A stretch of 64,000 nt of DNA, from positions 434,001 through 498,000 of the forward strand of contig NZ_CP102290.1 of NCBI RefSeq assembly GCF_025151995.1. The letters run 5' to 3'. Positions 54,489-63,623 of the stretch are shown here, piece by piece (the first letter of the stretch is position 1; every line of letters starts with the position of its first letter). This DNA comes from Ruminococcus gauvreauii (GTDB lineage Bacteria; Bacillota; Clostridia; Lachnospirales; Lachnospiraceae). The notes under the pieces were generated by a model that made no database searches, had not been told where the DNA came from, and worked only from the letters and a program-made list of their open reading frames with translations. The position numbers and the translations under genes are program-made.

Positions 54489-54514
54489 CAGGCGAAGCAA
54501 TGGTACGCTTCGCC
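54489..54514 (-). terminator. Intrinsic terminator of the Gfo/Idh/MocA gene
   Basis: 8-bp stem GGCGAAGC / GCTTCGCC with an 8-base loop, followed by TGTTTTGT on the minus strand. Confidence 0.75.
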
Positions 54515-54523
54515 CGTATATGA

Positions 54524-55669
54524 TCAGTCTACACTTGTCCAGACATTTCCTTCCCTGTTACTCTTTATGCACGCATCGACAAATTTAATTCCGCGCACTC
54601 CATCCTCCACTGTCGGATAGCGATAGCTTCCTGGATCAAATCCCTCCTTCAGTTTCAGCAGGTGTGAGCAGAATCCGCGGTAGATATTCCCGAATGCCTC
54701 AAAAAATCCTTCCGGATGCCCTGAAGGCAGCCTGGAAAGATCACGGCATGCCTCTGAAACGTAATCACGCGTTGCCGTATACAGCTGCGGCGGCTCATTG
54801 ATGCGAGTTACCTTCAGTACAGCCGGGTTCTTATGTTCCCACTCAATTGCTCCTTTATCGCCGAATATGCGGATCGTAAGGTCAGTCTCATGTCCGACTG
54901 CAACCTGTGAAGTCCAGATCATGCCGGAAACTCCGCCTTTATAGTTGACCAGCACCTGCACATTATTTTCCAGCGGAAGTTCCTGGGATTTCGGCAGACG
55001 TTCAAATCTTGCCAGCACACTGTCTATCTCCAGCCCCGTCATCTTTGAGACCAGACATTCCACATGTGTTCCGATGTCCGCACAGCAGCCCGAAGGACCG
55101 CTTCTCGCCGGATCCATCCGCCACGTAGCCTGATCCGATCGGTCACTGACCATCTGTACCAGCAGCCACTCCTGCGGATACTCGCTGACAACCGTCAGAA
55201 TATTGCCAATCTCACCGGCATCAATCAGATCTCTGGCCTGCCGGACCATCGCATAACCGATATATGTATAGGTCACACCGAACAGCAATCCTTTTTTTTC
55301 TGCGAGTGCAGCCAGTTCCTCACCCTCAGCTGCTGTCAGCGCCAGCGGTTTGTCACACATAATATGAATTCCGTGCTCCATAAAGCATTTTGCGATCTCA
55401 TAGTGCGTATCATTCGGTGTCGTGATGGATACAAAATCAATTCCATCTTCCAGAGAACTCTCTCTTTCAGCCATCTCACGGTAGTCTGCATAAACACGGC
55501 TTTCATCTGAAACGCCCCAGGTACGGGCAGTCTCCAGATTCTTTTCCATATTTCTTGTAAAACATCCTGCCGTGAGCACTGCCAGATCATCCATGACAGC
55601 ACCGTGTCTGTGCACATTGCCAATAAATGCACCGTTTCCGCCGCCTACCATTCCAAACTTCAGTTTCAT
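54524..55669 (-). CDS. Gfo/Idh/MocA family oxidoreductase
   Basis: 381 aa with an N-terminal Rossmann fold (FGMVGGGNGAFIGNVHR), the family motif CDKPLALTAAEGE (an EKP-type lysine as DKP) and a C-terminal substrate domain with DIGTHVECLV. It oxidises or reduces a sugar or cyclitol with NAD(P). Together with the inositol dehydrogenase gene 2 kb upstream it hints at inositol-type sugar use, but the substrate is unknown. The group II intron sits between the two genes. Confidence 0.87.
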   Translation of the reverse strand: MKLKFGMVGGGNGAFIGNVHRHGAVMDDLAVLTAGCFTRNMEKNLETARTWGVSDESRVYADYREMAERESSLEDGIDFVSITTPNDTHYEIAKCFMEHGIHIMCDKPLALTAAEGEELAALAEKKGLLFGVTYTYIGYAMVRQARDLIDAGEIGNILTVVSEYPQEWLLVQMVSDRSDQATWRMDPARSGPSGCCADIGTHVECLVSKMTGLEIDSVLARFERLPKSQELPLENNVQVLVNYKGGVSGMIWTSQVAVGHETDLTIRIFGDKGAIEWEHKNPAVLKVTRINEPPQLYTATRDYVSEACRDLSRLPSGHPEGFFEAFGNIYRGFCSHLLKLKEGFDPGSYRYPTVEDGVRGIKFVDACIKSNREGNVWTSVD

Positions 55670-55795
55670 TGCAATAACCTCCTGTTTTTATGTATTGCCC
55701 ACCCAAATATAATTTTAGTATAATCGGAAGAATGTGTCAATCTATTTGCCGTATGCCGGCAAAACTGTGCAATAATTCGAAATAACAGTTCAGAA

Positions 55796-57694
55796 ATCGG
55801 GTAGGAGGTAGATAATTATTTTATCTACCGACCTCCCACACCACCGTACATACCGTTCAGTATACGGCGGTTCTTTAGTTTTCACATATTTTCAAATAGA
55901 ACTCTGTGAATGTTGGATAACCTAATTCACAGAGTTTCTTATTGTTAAAAGCAGTCTGAAGCACGAAATATCCACTACAATACCAATTTCTATTTCGCAT
56001 GTTGGCACATATCCATGCCTTTTCCTTTTCTACTCCTAACTTTTTGAGTTCTTTAAACTTTGTTTTGACTTTCTTCCACTGTTTCCAATAGATTGCCCTT
56101 ATTCTATGGCGTAACCACTCATCATTACTCTGTAATAGACTTTTCATATCAGCCATTCCAAAGTAGTTTACCCATCCTCTAATAAACTGTGTCAATTTTA
56201 ATGCTCGATATTCATTTCCCCATCCATTGCTTCTGTCAGTAAGTTCTCTGATTTTATTCTTCATCTTCGTTACTGATTTAGAATGTACTCGAAATCTGCA
56301 TTTTCCCTTGTATCTATAGAAACTATAGCCAAGGTACTTGACTCTACTGATGTGTGCCACGCCAGTTTTGGTGCGATTTACTTTAAGGAATAGTTTTCCC
56401 TCGATATATGGCACTATATTGTCTAAGGTTCTTTCTGCACTTTTTCTGCTTTTACAAAAAATCATACAGTCATCTGCGTATCGGACAAATCTATGTCCTC
56501 TGCTTGTTAGTTCCTTATCCAGTTCATTCAGCATTATATTACTTAGGATCGGGCTTAATGGTCCCCCTTGTGGCATACCGACCTCTGTCTTTTCAAATAT
56601 CCCTCCACTAATAACTCCAGCATTGAGATATTTGTGAATGAGCGATATTACATGTCCATCCTTGATGGTTCGTGATAGTACTTCAATTAGTTTGCTCTGA
56701 CATACTGTGTCAAAGAACTTCTCTAAATCCATATCTACCACGTATACATATCCATCATTGACATTTGTCTGGCATTGTTTCAGTGCATCGTGTGCACCTC
56801 TGTTTGGACGAAACCCAAAACTGTTCTTCGAAAACTGTTTCTCATAAATCGGCGATAGCACCTGTGTGATTGCCTGTTGAAACACTCTATCTACCACTGT
56901 AGGCACTCCCAGTTTTCTGAACTCGCCTTTTGTTTCTTTGGGTATTTCTACCCTACGGACTGGGTTGGGCTTATATTTCCCATCCTTTATCTGTTGGGTT
57001 AGTTGCTCTTGGTTATCTCTTAGAAAGCCTAGAAGTTCATCCACGCTCATTCCGTCAACACCGCCTGCCCCTTTGTTTGATTTTACTTTCTTATAAGCCT
57101 TGTTTAGGTTATCCCTGTGTAAAATCTGTTCCATTAGATTGTCCGTCTGAAAATCTGTGATGTTGTTGTTGTTTTCAGCAATCCTCTGATGGGCGGACAC
57201 TTCTGCATACTCTTTCTGTTCCGCAGATACCCTTTGCAGATAGTCCTCTATATGAAGTTGTCTGTCCTTAAATCCATCATTGGTTACATTCATTTACTCA
57301 CATCTCCTAAAGTTCAGTCCTTCCCACTATGTTTGCAACCATAGTAGTACTATGACCTCTGCTGACTTCTCGCCATTCGTTGTTACTACAGACTTCATAC
57401 TCTGTTTTCGTCTGCTGACGAGACCTCCCTAGGTACCACACGTTTCTTTCTCTCCATCCATCTGCCACATTTACCACAGTTAATTCCGAGTAGTTATTGG
57501 ACTTTAGTTTGTAAGGCAACCTTATCCTTAACTGTAGCCTGATGTGATTTCTGTTCGTCAGACCGGAGATTTGCCTACACCTTCCTTCAGATTCCACCTC
57601 ACGATGGACACCCTTGGTGTTCAGCTATATCCTTCCCACTACTAGGGCGGATTCGGGACTTTCACCCATTAGAAACGTGCGCCGCTAGGCGCAC
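55796..57694 (-). mobile_element. Group II intron inserted behind an intrinsic terminator
   Basis: Retroelement of about 1.9 kb. The 5' end is GTGCGCC (57688-57694), followed by about 400 bases of structured leader RNA, then the maturase gene, then domain V (about 55839-55872, ACCGCCGTA pairing with TACGGTGGT) and domain VI (GGTAGATAA / TTATCTACC) to the 3' end …CTACCCGAT near 55796. Its 5' junction is directly after the T run of the iolG terminator, the target choice of class C introns; the CGC-type triad in domain V agrees. Exact ends are inferred. Confidence 0.85.
55875..57293 (-). CDS. ltrA: Group II intron reverse transcriptase/maturase
   Basis: 472 aa encoded inside the intron. Reverse transcriptase blocks: KSNKGAGGVDGMSVDEL, GFRPNRGAHDAL, MPQGGPLSPILSNIML and the active site RFVRYADDCMIF. 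A maturase (X) domain follows. No HNH endonuclease is seen, consistent with a class without it. The gene is intact, so the intron may still be mobile. Confidence 0.93.
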   Translation of the reverse strand: MNVTNDGFKDRQLHIEDYLQRVSAEQKEYAEVSAHQRIAENNNNITDFQTDNLMEQILHRDNLNKAYKKVKSNKGAGGVDGMSVDELLGFLRDNQEQLTQQIKDGKYKPNPVRRVEIPKETKGEFRKLGVPTVVDRVFQQAITQVLSPIYEKQFSKNSFGFRPNRGAHDALKQCQTNVNDGYVYVVDMDLEKFFDTVCQSKLIEVLSRTIKDGHVISLIHKYLNAGVISGGIFEKTEVGMPQGGPLSPILSNIMLNELDKELTSRGHRFVRYADDCMIFCKSRKSAERTLDNIVPYIEGKLFLKVNRTKTGVAHISRVKYLGYSFYRYKGKCRFRVHSKSVTKMKNKIRELTDRSNGWGNEYRALKLTQFIRGWVNYFGMADMKSLLQSNDEWLRHRIRAIYWKQWKKVKTKFKELKKLGVEKEKAWICANMRNRNWYCSGYFVLQTAFNNKKLCELGYPTFTEFYLKICEN

Positions 57695-57698
57695 ATTC

Positions 57699-57733
57699 AA
57701 AAAGACTGTGCACAAACTTGTACACAGTCTTTT
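57699..57733 (-). terminator. Intrinsic terminator of iolG, target of the intron
   Basis: 13-bp stem AAAGACTGTGTAC / GTGCACAGTCTTT (one mismatch-type pair) followed by TTTTT, 20 bases after the iolG stop. The intron begins four or five bases after the T run. Confidence 0.85.
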
Positions 57734-57752
57734 AATAATATGTATAGGCTAA

Positions 57753-58769
57753 TTAGATCTCGGAAATTTTTACCGGACGGCCTTCATCCAGAGAGATTTT
57801 AGCTGCTTTCGCAATCTTAACCGGCATTAAGCCATCGATTCCGCCTACCGGAACTTCTTTGTCATTCATGACAGCGTCAACAAATGCGTTTGTCTCTGCG
57901 ATGAATGCATTGTTATATCTTTCAAGGAAGAACCAGGTCGGTTTTTCGCAGACAACACCGTCAGCTGTGCTGATCATGGAAGTATCGTTCAGGTCGTTAG
58001 CTACCTGTACACAACCCTTTGCACAGTGAACTTCTGTTCTCTGATCATATCCGTATGGAGCTTCACGGCTGTTATCGATAACACCGATCGCACCATTTTC
58101 AAATTTCAGCATAACGATTGCTGTATCAACATCATCATATTTCTTGAACTCTTCGTCAATCATGACTGTACCGTAAGCACTTACTTCTGTAACTTCGCTT
58201 CCAGACAGGTAACGAACCATATCAAAGTCATGAATCATCATATCCATGAAGATACCACCGGATACTTTCACATATGCCATTGGCGGAGCTTCCGGGTCAC
58301 GTGATGTAACTTTAACGATACTTGGAGCGCCCAGCATTCCGGATGCAACGGTATCTCTGACTTTTTTGTGGTTGTGGTCGAAACGGCGAACGAATCCAAC
58401 CTGAAGTTTAACACCGGCTTTATCTACTGCTGCAAGCGCATCTTCAATCACTTTGATATCTGTTGCAATTGGTTTCTCACAGAAAATATGCTTTCCTGCC
58501 TCTGCGGCCTTTACAATAAATTCAGCATGTGTGTCTGTTGATGAACAGATAAATACTGCGTCAACATCTGGATTTGCAAATACAGCTTCGGAATCTTTTG
58601 TGACATTTGTGATACCAAGTCCTTTTGCCCACTCTTCTGTTGCTTCATTCATGAATGGATCTGCAATCATAACAACTTCAGCGTCCGGTACAGCGTTTAC
58701 CAGATTTGTAGCATGAAGTTTACCGATTCTTCCGGCACCTAACATACCGATTCTAACTTTTTTTGCCAT
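57753..58769 (-). CDS. iolG: Inositol 2-dehydrogenase-like oxidoreductase
   Basis: 338 aa, Gfo/Idh/MocA family. Rossmann motif IGMLGAGRIGKLHA; EKPIATDIKVIEDAL with the catalytic lysine; GGIFMDMMIHDFDMVRYL with the conserved Asp and His. The pattern fits myo-inositol 2-dehydrogenase, though scyllo-inositol or other sugars are possible. No other iol genes are near, so the pathway is not confirmed. Ends at the terminator hit by the intron. Confidence 0.82.
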   Translation of the reverse strand: MAKKVRIGMLGAGRIGKLHATNLVNAVPDAEVVMIADPFMNEATEEWAKGLGITNVTKDSEAVFANPDVDAVFICSSTDTHAEFIVKAAEAGKHIFCEKPIATDIKVIEDALAAVDKAGVKLQVGFVRRFDHNHKKVRDTVASGMLGAPSIVKVTSRDPEAPPMAYVKVSGGIFMDMMIHDFDMVRYLSGSEVTEVSAYGTVMIDEEFKKYDDVDTAIVMLKFENGAIGVIDNSREAPYGYDQRTEVHCAKGCVQVANDLNDTSMISTADGVVCEKPTWFFLERYNNAFIAETNAFVDAVMNDKEVPVGGIDGLMPVKIAKAAKISLDEGRPVKISEI

Positions 58770-58914
58770 CTTATATACTTCCTTTCAAGTGATATTTTAC
58801 AAATTATATTATAGTCTAATTTGCTTTCACAGTCAATCATAACAAAATGAAAATCTCATGTTTTTCCGTTTTCTGGAAACTTCAGGCATTTTTACTAGTT
58901 GCCCGGGCACACTT

Positions 58915-59274
58915 TTATTGCTGCTTCCGGATCAGCACAAAGATGAGAATTACCTCGATCACTTCAATAACGATGGCCGCCAGAAACAGCATCTCCCCGC
59001 TTTTCTGAAACATTTCCATGATAAATCCGACAAACAGCAGCATCAGAGCCAGTGTAAAGCCCAGAAAAACGTACGCGGCGGTCCGGTAAGAGCGCTTTCT
59101 CTCCTCATCGCTCATCTTTGAAAGGTCTCTTTTCTGCCCGTTTTTCACGAGTGAATATACGTTCAGCGGTATTTTGCCTTTTCCCATAAATGCTGACGCT
59201 GAATATTTTCCGCATTGCCCTGCCGCGATCAGACAGACAACGGCAATTGCCACATTGATAATTTTATCGATCAT
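58915..59274 (-). CDS. Small membrane protein, unknown function
   Basis: 119 aa with three hydrophobic helices (about 5-20, 67-89 and 96-115) and a basic loop (KNGQKRDLSKMSDEERKRSYR). It resembles DUF3784-like small membrane proteins, with low certainty. It overlaps the upstream gene by 11 bases, so it is part of the same transcript as the DUF2238-like and patatin-like genes. Confidence 0.7.
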   Translation of the reverse strand: MIDKIINVAIAVVCLIAAGQCGKYSASAFMGKGKIPLNVYSLVKNGQKRDLSKMSDEERKRSYRTAAYVFLGFTLALMLLFVGFIMEMFQKSGEMLFLAAIVIEVIEVILIFVLIRKQQ

Positions 59275-60142
59275 GTTCCTGTCTCCTGTTTTCCTTTTCT
59301 TCTTCCTGTTTTTCGTAATCTTCCCTTGCTGCTTCCAGATAGTCCTGCTCCCTGGTCTTTTTACTCGGTATAAACTTCTTCAGAATGCTGTCTGTTCCCC
59401 TGTTTTTTACATAGAAAAAACCGAGCAGTGAAAAAACTGCGGCACCGATAAAGTTGACGAACAGATCTTTCATGGTATCCAAAAGACCGATATCCAGGTA
59501 GCCGCCAATTCCAAGATCCTGTCCGTTGACCACAGTGTTCTGAATCCCCCTGATCACATATGGTTTATTCCCTCCCGCGGGATCCAGCATCACGCTGCTG
59601 ATCGTGTGCAGCACCGTATCTTTCTGCATATCCAGGTGAAAAAAAAGATCCATTGCACATTCAAAAAATTCCCAGATCACTCCGATCGTCATGGAAAAGC
59701 AGAACGCAACGATTGCAATGAATACCGGCGACATGGTAAACACCAGTTTCTGATTGTCATTTAACAGAACAACCAGTGAAAATCCAATGGCTGCAGCCAG
59801 AAAGCCGTTCAGAGTATGTAGCAGAGTGTCCCAGAAAGGTATGATGATATAGAACTCCTGTATTTCTCCCAGTATTTCTGCTGCAAAGATAAACAGCAGA
59901 ATAATAATCTCCAGTGCGGTCGGCAGTTCGATCCTGAATTTCACCTGAATAAAGCTCGGAACGATCAGGAGCAGCAATGTCAGCAGGCACAGAAATACGT
60001 TTTCATAATTGCCGTTAAAAAACTGCCGGATCATACTGAGCACGACCAGAATACGGAGAATGGCATACACGATGAAAGAACTCCTGTGTTCTTTCACCTC
60101 CATTTTCATGGCCGTGCTCAGAAGCTGAAAGTACTTTCTCAT
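59264..60142 (-). CDS. Polytopic membrane protein, DUF2238/YjdF-like
   Basis: 292 aa with about seven hydrophobic helices and a charged C-terminal tail. The patterns IPFWDTLLHTLNGFLAAAIG and IGVIWEFFECAMDLFF resemble the DUF2238/YjdF family, whose function is unknown. It overlaps the patatin-like gene by 4 bases (ATGA). Confidence 0.7.
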   Translation of the reverse strand: MRKYFQLLSTAMKMEVKEHRSSFIVYAILRILVVLSMIRQFFNGNYENVFLCLLTLLLLIVPSFIQVKFRIELPTALEIIILLFIFAAEILGEIQEFYIIIPFWDTLLHTLNGFLAAAIGFSLVVLLNDNQKLVFTMSPVFIAIVAFCFSMTIGVIWEFFECAMDLFFHLDMQKDTVLHTISSVMLDPAGGNKPYVIRGIQNTVVNGQDLGIGGYLDIGLLDTMKDLFVNFIGAAVFSLLGFFYVKNRGTDSILKKFIPSKKTREQDYLEAAREDYEKQEEEKENRRQEHDR

Positions 60143-61008
60143 ACTGTCCCTCCCAGCGGTGCCTCGAGATATGCGCGCAGCTGTTCCATCCTGGCTTCCG
60201 CACAGTCGATCCCCTGCTGATAAAGCGCCTCCAGCTTATCAGGACTGGACTCAGTCCGTTTAAATCCTCCGATATCCTGCGGTTCAATCACAAAAGCCTT
60301 ACCTTCTTTCTCCAGTTCAAATACTCTCCGTCTGTTTGCATTATACCGCTTTGCCCTTGTCAGGAGCGCTTCCGCAAACTGCGGATATTTCCTGTAAATT
60401 CTGGCGGCCAGACGCGTGGTTCTGCTCTCCTCTTTCAGGTAAGAACGCTCTCTTGTCAGCACTACAATATTCTTATTACACCCCGAGCGGATTGCCTGCT
60501 CGATCGGAATGGAGTCCGCGATCCCTCCGTCCATATAGTATTTGCCGTCAATCTTTACCGGCTGGAACAGTATCGGCAGTGCACAGCTGGCCTGCAGCAC
60601 TTTCCACCTGGTATCCTCTGCCGTAACTTTAAGATATTCTGCCTGCCCAGTTTTCAGCCTCGTCACACAGGCCACCAGTTCGCCGGGATAAGCCTTAAGC
60701 GCAGCATAATCATACGGTACCAGATGATTGGGCACTTCATCAAAGACAAATTTGATGTTATAAAAACTCTTATTGTTTTTCTGAAAAAGATAACGCGCCC
60801 CCATGTAGCGCGGGTCCACCATATATTCTCTGCTGATCTCATGGGCTCTGCCTCTCTGCCAGGAAGCATAGGAGGCACCGTTCGCGATTCCCGCCGAGGC
60901 TCCTATAATATAATCTGCCCGAATCTTCTCATCCATCAGGACATCCATCACACCGTTTGAGAAACAGGTGCGGCTTGCCCCTCCTTCCAGAATCAATCCC
61001 AATTTCAT
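60139..61008 (-). CDS. Patatin-like phospholipase
   Basis: 289 aa from ATG 61006-61008; the longer frame to 61074 lies in the thioesterase gene and is rejected. Oxyanion motif LILEGGASRTCFSNG, nucleophile elbow IIGASAGIANG (GxSxG) and DGGIADSIP with the catalytic aspartate. Acts as a lipid acyl hydrolase. Six bases separate its start from the thioesterase stop codon, so the two are probably co-transcribed. Confidence 0.9.
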   Translation of the reverse strand: MKLGLILEGGASRTCFSNGVMDVLMDEKIRADYIIGASAGIANGASYASWQRGRAHEISREYMVDPRYMGARYLFQKNNKSFYNIKFVFDEVPNHLVPYDYAALKAYPGELVACVTRLKTGQAEYLKVTAEDTRWKVLQASCALPILFQPVKIDGKYYMDGGIADSIPIEQAIRSGCNKNIVVLTRERSYLKEESRTTRLAARIYRKYPQFAEALLTRAKRYNANRRRVFELEKEGKAFVIEPQDIGGFKRTESSPDKLEALYQQGIDCAEARMEQLRAYLEAPLGGTV

Positions 61009-61013
61009 GTCAT

Positions 61014-61493
61014 TCAAAACCCTTCCTCTTTTCTCAGCCTGCGCATCTCTTTTCTCTTCACTGCGGCGTCCCACTCCGCTTTTTCCGACTCCGTATCGAC
61101 AATGAGACCCGGAACTTTTCTGGGACGGCCGTTTTCATCCACAGCCACCTGAACCAGATGAGCAATATTGATCAGGCGCCTGATTCCATCCAGACTCTCC
61201 ACATACGTATCGACACGTATTTCCATGGAGGTGCTGCCGACATAGCTCATCCTGCCTATCAGTACAACCAGATCTCCCTGGAATGCGCCCCGGAGAAATT
61301 TCAGATTATCTACAGAGGCTGTGATAACATTAGACTGTGAATGGCGTATTGCCACCAGTCCGGCAATCTCATCAATCCATTCCATCAGCCTGCCGCCGAA
61401 GAGTCTTCCGGCTCCGTTGAGATGCTCCGGCCTTACCTGATAAATGACCTCTATCCTGGAATCGGATACTCGTTTTCTTGTCTCTCTTTCCAC
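61014..61493 (-). CDS. Acyl-CoA thioesterase, hotdog fold
   Basis: 159 aa of the YciA/BACH type. The active-site helix has HLNGAGRLFGGRLMEWIDEIAG, and strand SNVITASVDNLKFLRG follows. It hydrolyses acyl-CoA thioesters; chain-length preference unknown. Co-directional with the patatin-like gene. Confidence 0.88.
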   Translation of the reverse strand: MERETRKRVSDSRIEVIYQVRPEHLNGAGRLFGGRLMEWIDEIAGLVAIRHSQSNVITASVDNLKFLRGAFQGDLVVLIGRMSYVGSTSMEIRVDTYVESLDGIRRLINIAHLVQVAVDENGRPRKVPGLIVDTESEKAEWDAAVKRKEMRRLRKEEGF

Positions 61494-61528
61494 TTTTTAT
61501 CTGCTCCTTATGAGTATAATGCAGGTGA

Positions 61529-61960
61529 CTAAAACAGCTCCGTCTCGGTGACACACGTTGATTTAATCTGTTCTACCAGCGCCTGCAGTGCATCCACAAC
61601 GTGAGGACGGATATCGCCTCCGATGAGTACCTGCATGATATCATCTCCCACAGACAGTTTCCCACTGTTAAGCCACACCCGTATATAACAGATCCCCGGC
61701 ATTTGATACGTTTTCTCTGCCGCAGCAGACACTTTCTCCTCGTCATAGGAAAACAGCAGACCGGTCACGGGTTTTGCCGTTTTCTCTCCCAGACGGACTT
61801 TCGCCCTGGCTGTCTGGCGCACAACACCGTTGTGAATCAGATACATGCCGCAGCCGGATGCACTGCTGTCCGTCTTAGCCTCTCTCAGCCATATATCCAC
61901 AGAAGGTGCCACGCCGCCGTTACCGCCCTCTACCGCAAATCTACTGATGTTCTTTGTCAT
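61529..61960 (-). CDS. MoaE-like protein
   Basis: 143 aa. The C-terminal half (KLSVGDDIMQVLIGGDIRPHVVDALQALVEQIK) follows the pattern of the molybdopterin synthase large subunit MoaE, but several MoaE active-site residues are not evident and the N-terminal half differs. No other molybdopterin genes are in the window. The role in molybdenum cofactor synthesis is therefore doubtful. Confidence 0.6.
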   Translation of the reverse strand: MTKNISRFAVEGGNGGVAPSVDIWLREAKTDSSASGCGMYLIHNGVVRQTARAKVRLGEKTAKPVTGLLFSYDEEKVSAAAEKTYQMPGICYIRVWLNSGKLSVGDDIMQVLIGGDIRPHVVDALQALVEQIKSTCVTETELF

Positions 61961-62085
61961 AATAAGTCCTCCTTGTCACATGCTCTTTCACGGGACATAA
62001 AACGCATTGCTTTTGACTCTCGTATCATGGTATTGCTGTATCCAGTATATATTTTTCTGATAATTTTTGCAATAAAAACAAAGTA

Positions 62086-62149
62086 AGAACATTTGTTCTT
62101 GCTTTTTAGTTTCTTCTGTGTTACAATAAACAAAAACAAACATACGTTC
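62086..62149 (+). promoter_or_regulatory. Promoter with LexA-type boxes
   Basis: TTGCTT (62099-62104) and TACAAT (62122-62127) with a 17-base spacer. AGAACATTTGTTCT (62086-62099) is a perfect GAAC-N4-GTTC SOS box next to the -35; AAACATACGTTC (62138-62149) downstream of the -10 is a one-mismatch second box. Confidence 0.78.
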
Positions 62150-62168
62150 TGATTCTTATGGAGGTTAT

Positions 62169-63623
62169 ATGCTTACCGTTACTCATTCATTTTCTTTACA
62201 GGAAAAACTGAATATTCTGGCCGACGCTGCAAAATATGACGTTGCATGCACATCCAGCGGTTCGGACCGGCGGGGAAAAACAGGATATCTCGGCAATTCT
62301 TTTGCTGCCGGAATCTGTCACAGTTTTGCCGGAGACGGACGCTGTATCTCTCTTTTGAAGATTTTGTACAGCAATGAATGCGTCTACGACTGCAAATACT
62401 GCGTCAACCGCCGTTCCAATGACCGCCCGAGGGCTACTTTTACCCCGGAAGAAGTCTGCAGGCTTACCATGGAGTTTTACCGCCGCAATTATATCGAAGG
62501 CCTGTTTCTGAGTTCCGGAGTCTGCAAAAGTCCTGAGTATACCATGGAACGAATCTATGAAACCCTGCTTCTGCTCCGTGAAACTTACCGCTTCAATGGA
62601 TATATCCATGTCAAAGCCATTCCCTCTGCCCCGACGCAGCTTTTGACACAGGTAGGGTTTCTGGCTGACCGCATGAGCATCAATATGGAACTTCCTACCG
62701 AGGAAAGCCTGCACATGCTCGCCCCTCATAAGACATTCCAGAGTATCTTTGATCCCATGAAAGAGATGGCGCAGGGAATCGCCGCATCACGGCTTGCCAT
62801 CGGCAAATCGTCATCCCTGGAGCGGCACCGTGCCAACCGGTATCTAACCGGAAGCATCTTCGGTCAAAAGCAGCTGGAGACCAGGCGGGAGTTTGATCCC
62901 GACAATGCCCCGGCAGTTTTCATGAAAAAGGGCGAAGAAGAAAATTCCGCATTTATCCCTGCCGGTCAGAGTACCCAGATGATCATCGGGGCCAGTCCGG
63001 AGAATGATTACCAGCTTTTGCTGACTTCACAGAACCTTTACCAGCGATTTGACCTGAAACGTGTCTTTTACTCTGCCTATATCCCGGTCAATGAGGACAG
63101 CCTTCTCCCTCCTCCTGACACAGCCGTTCCCCTTCTTCGGGAACACCGCCTTTATCAGGCTGACTGGCTGCTTCGCTTTTATGGCTTTCACGCGGAAGAA
63201 CTTTTGAGTCCGGAACGTCCCAATTTCAATCCCCAGCTGGATCCAAAATGTGAATGGGCGCTTCGGCATCTGGAACACTTTCCGGCAGAGATCAACACTG
63301 CTTCGTTTGAAACCCTGCTCCGAATCCCGGGCATCGGCAACAAGTCCGCCATGCGCATTGTCAATGCGCGCAGGTACGGGAGCCTGGATTTTCCGCATCT
63401 GAAAAAGATCGGAGTGGTGCTGAAGCGTGCCCAGTATTTCATTACCTGCGGCGGCAGAATGATGTACCGGATACCGATGGAAGAAAAGTTTATCACACGC
63501 CAGCTGACCGGTATAGAACAGAAAGCGAACTGGGAACTGGCACATCCGCCCGTTTACCGGCAAATGTCACTGTTCGATGATATGAATCTGTCATATCCGC
63601 AGACTGTGGAGGGTATACGATGA
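62169..63623 (+). CDS. Putative DNA modification/repair radical SAM protein
   Basis: 484 aa. The radical SAM cluster is Cys-x3-Cys-x2-Cys in NECVYDCKYCVNRRS. A C-terminal helix-hairpin-helix motif (LLRIPGIGNKSAMRIVNARRYG) suggests DNA binding. This is the TIGR03916-type family, found paired with the TIGR03915-type gene that follows here with an ATGA overlap. GGAGG precedes ATG 62169. The LexA-type boxes upstream support a DNA-damage role; the chemistry is unknown. Confidence 0.9.
   Translation: MLTVTHSFSLQEKLNILADAAKYDVACTSSGSDRRGKTGYLGNSFAAGICHSFAGDGRCISLLKILYSNECVYDCKYCVNRRSNDRPRATFTPEEVCRLTMEFYRRNYIEGLFLSSGVCKSPEYTMERIYETLLLLRETYRFNGYIHVKAIPSAPTQLLTQVGFLADRMSINMELPTEESLHMLAPHKTFQSIFDPMKEMAQGIAASRLAIGKSSSLERHRANRYLTGSIFGQKQLETRREFDPDNAPAVFMKKGEEENSAFIPAGQSTQMIIGASPENDYQLLLTSQNLYQRFDLKRVFYSAYIPVNEDSLLPPPDTAVPLLREHRLYQADWLLRFYGFHAEELLSPERPNFNPQLDPKCEWALRHLEHFPAEINTASFETLLRIPGIGNKSAMRIVNARRYGSLDFPHLKKIGVVLKRAQYFITCGGRMMYRIPMEEKFITRQLTGIEQKANWELAHPPVYRQMSLFDDMNLSYPQTVEGIR

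Noticed and set aside
57307..57597. Minus-strand 96-codon open frame upstream of the intron maturase
   Set aside because: It lies in the structured 5' RNA of the group II intron and shows no protein family.
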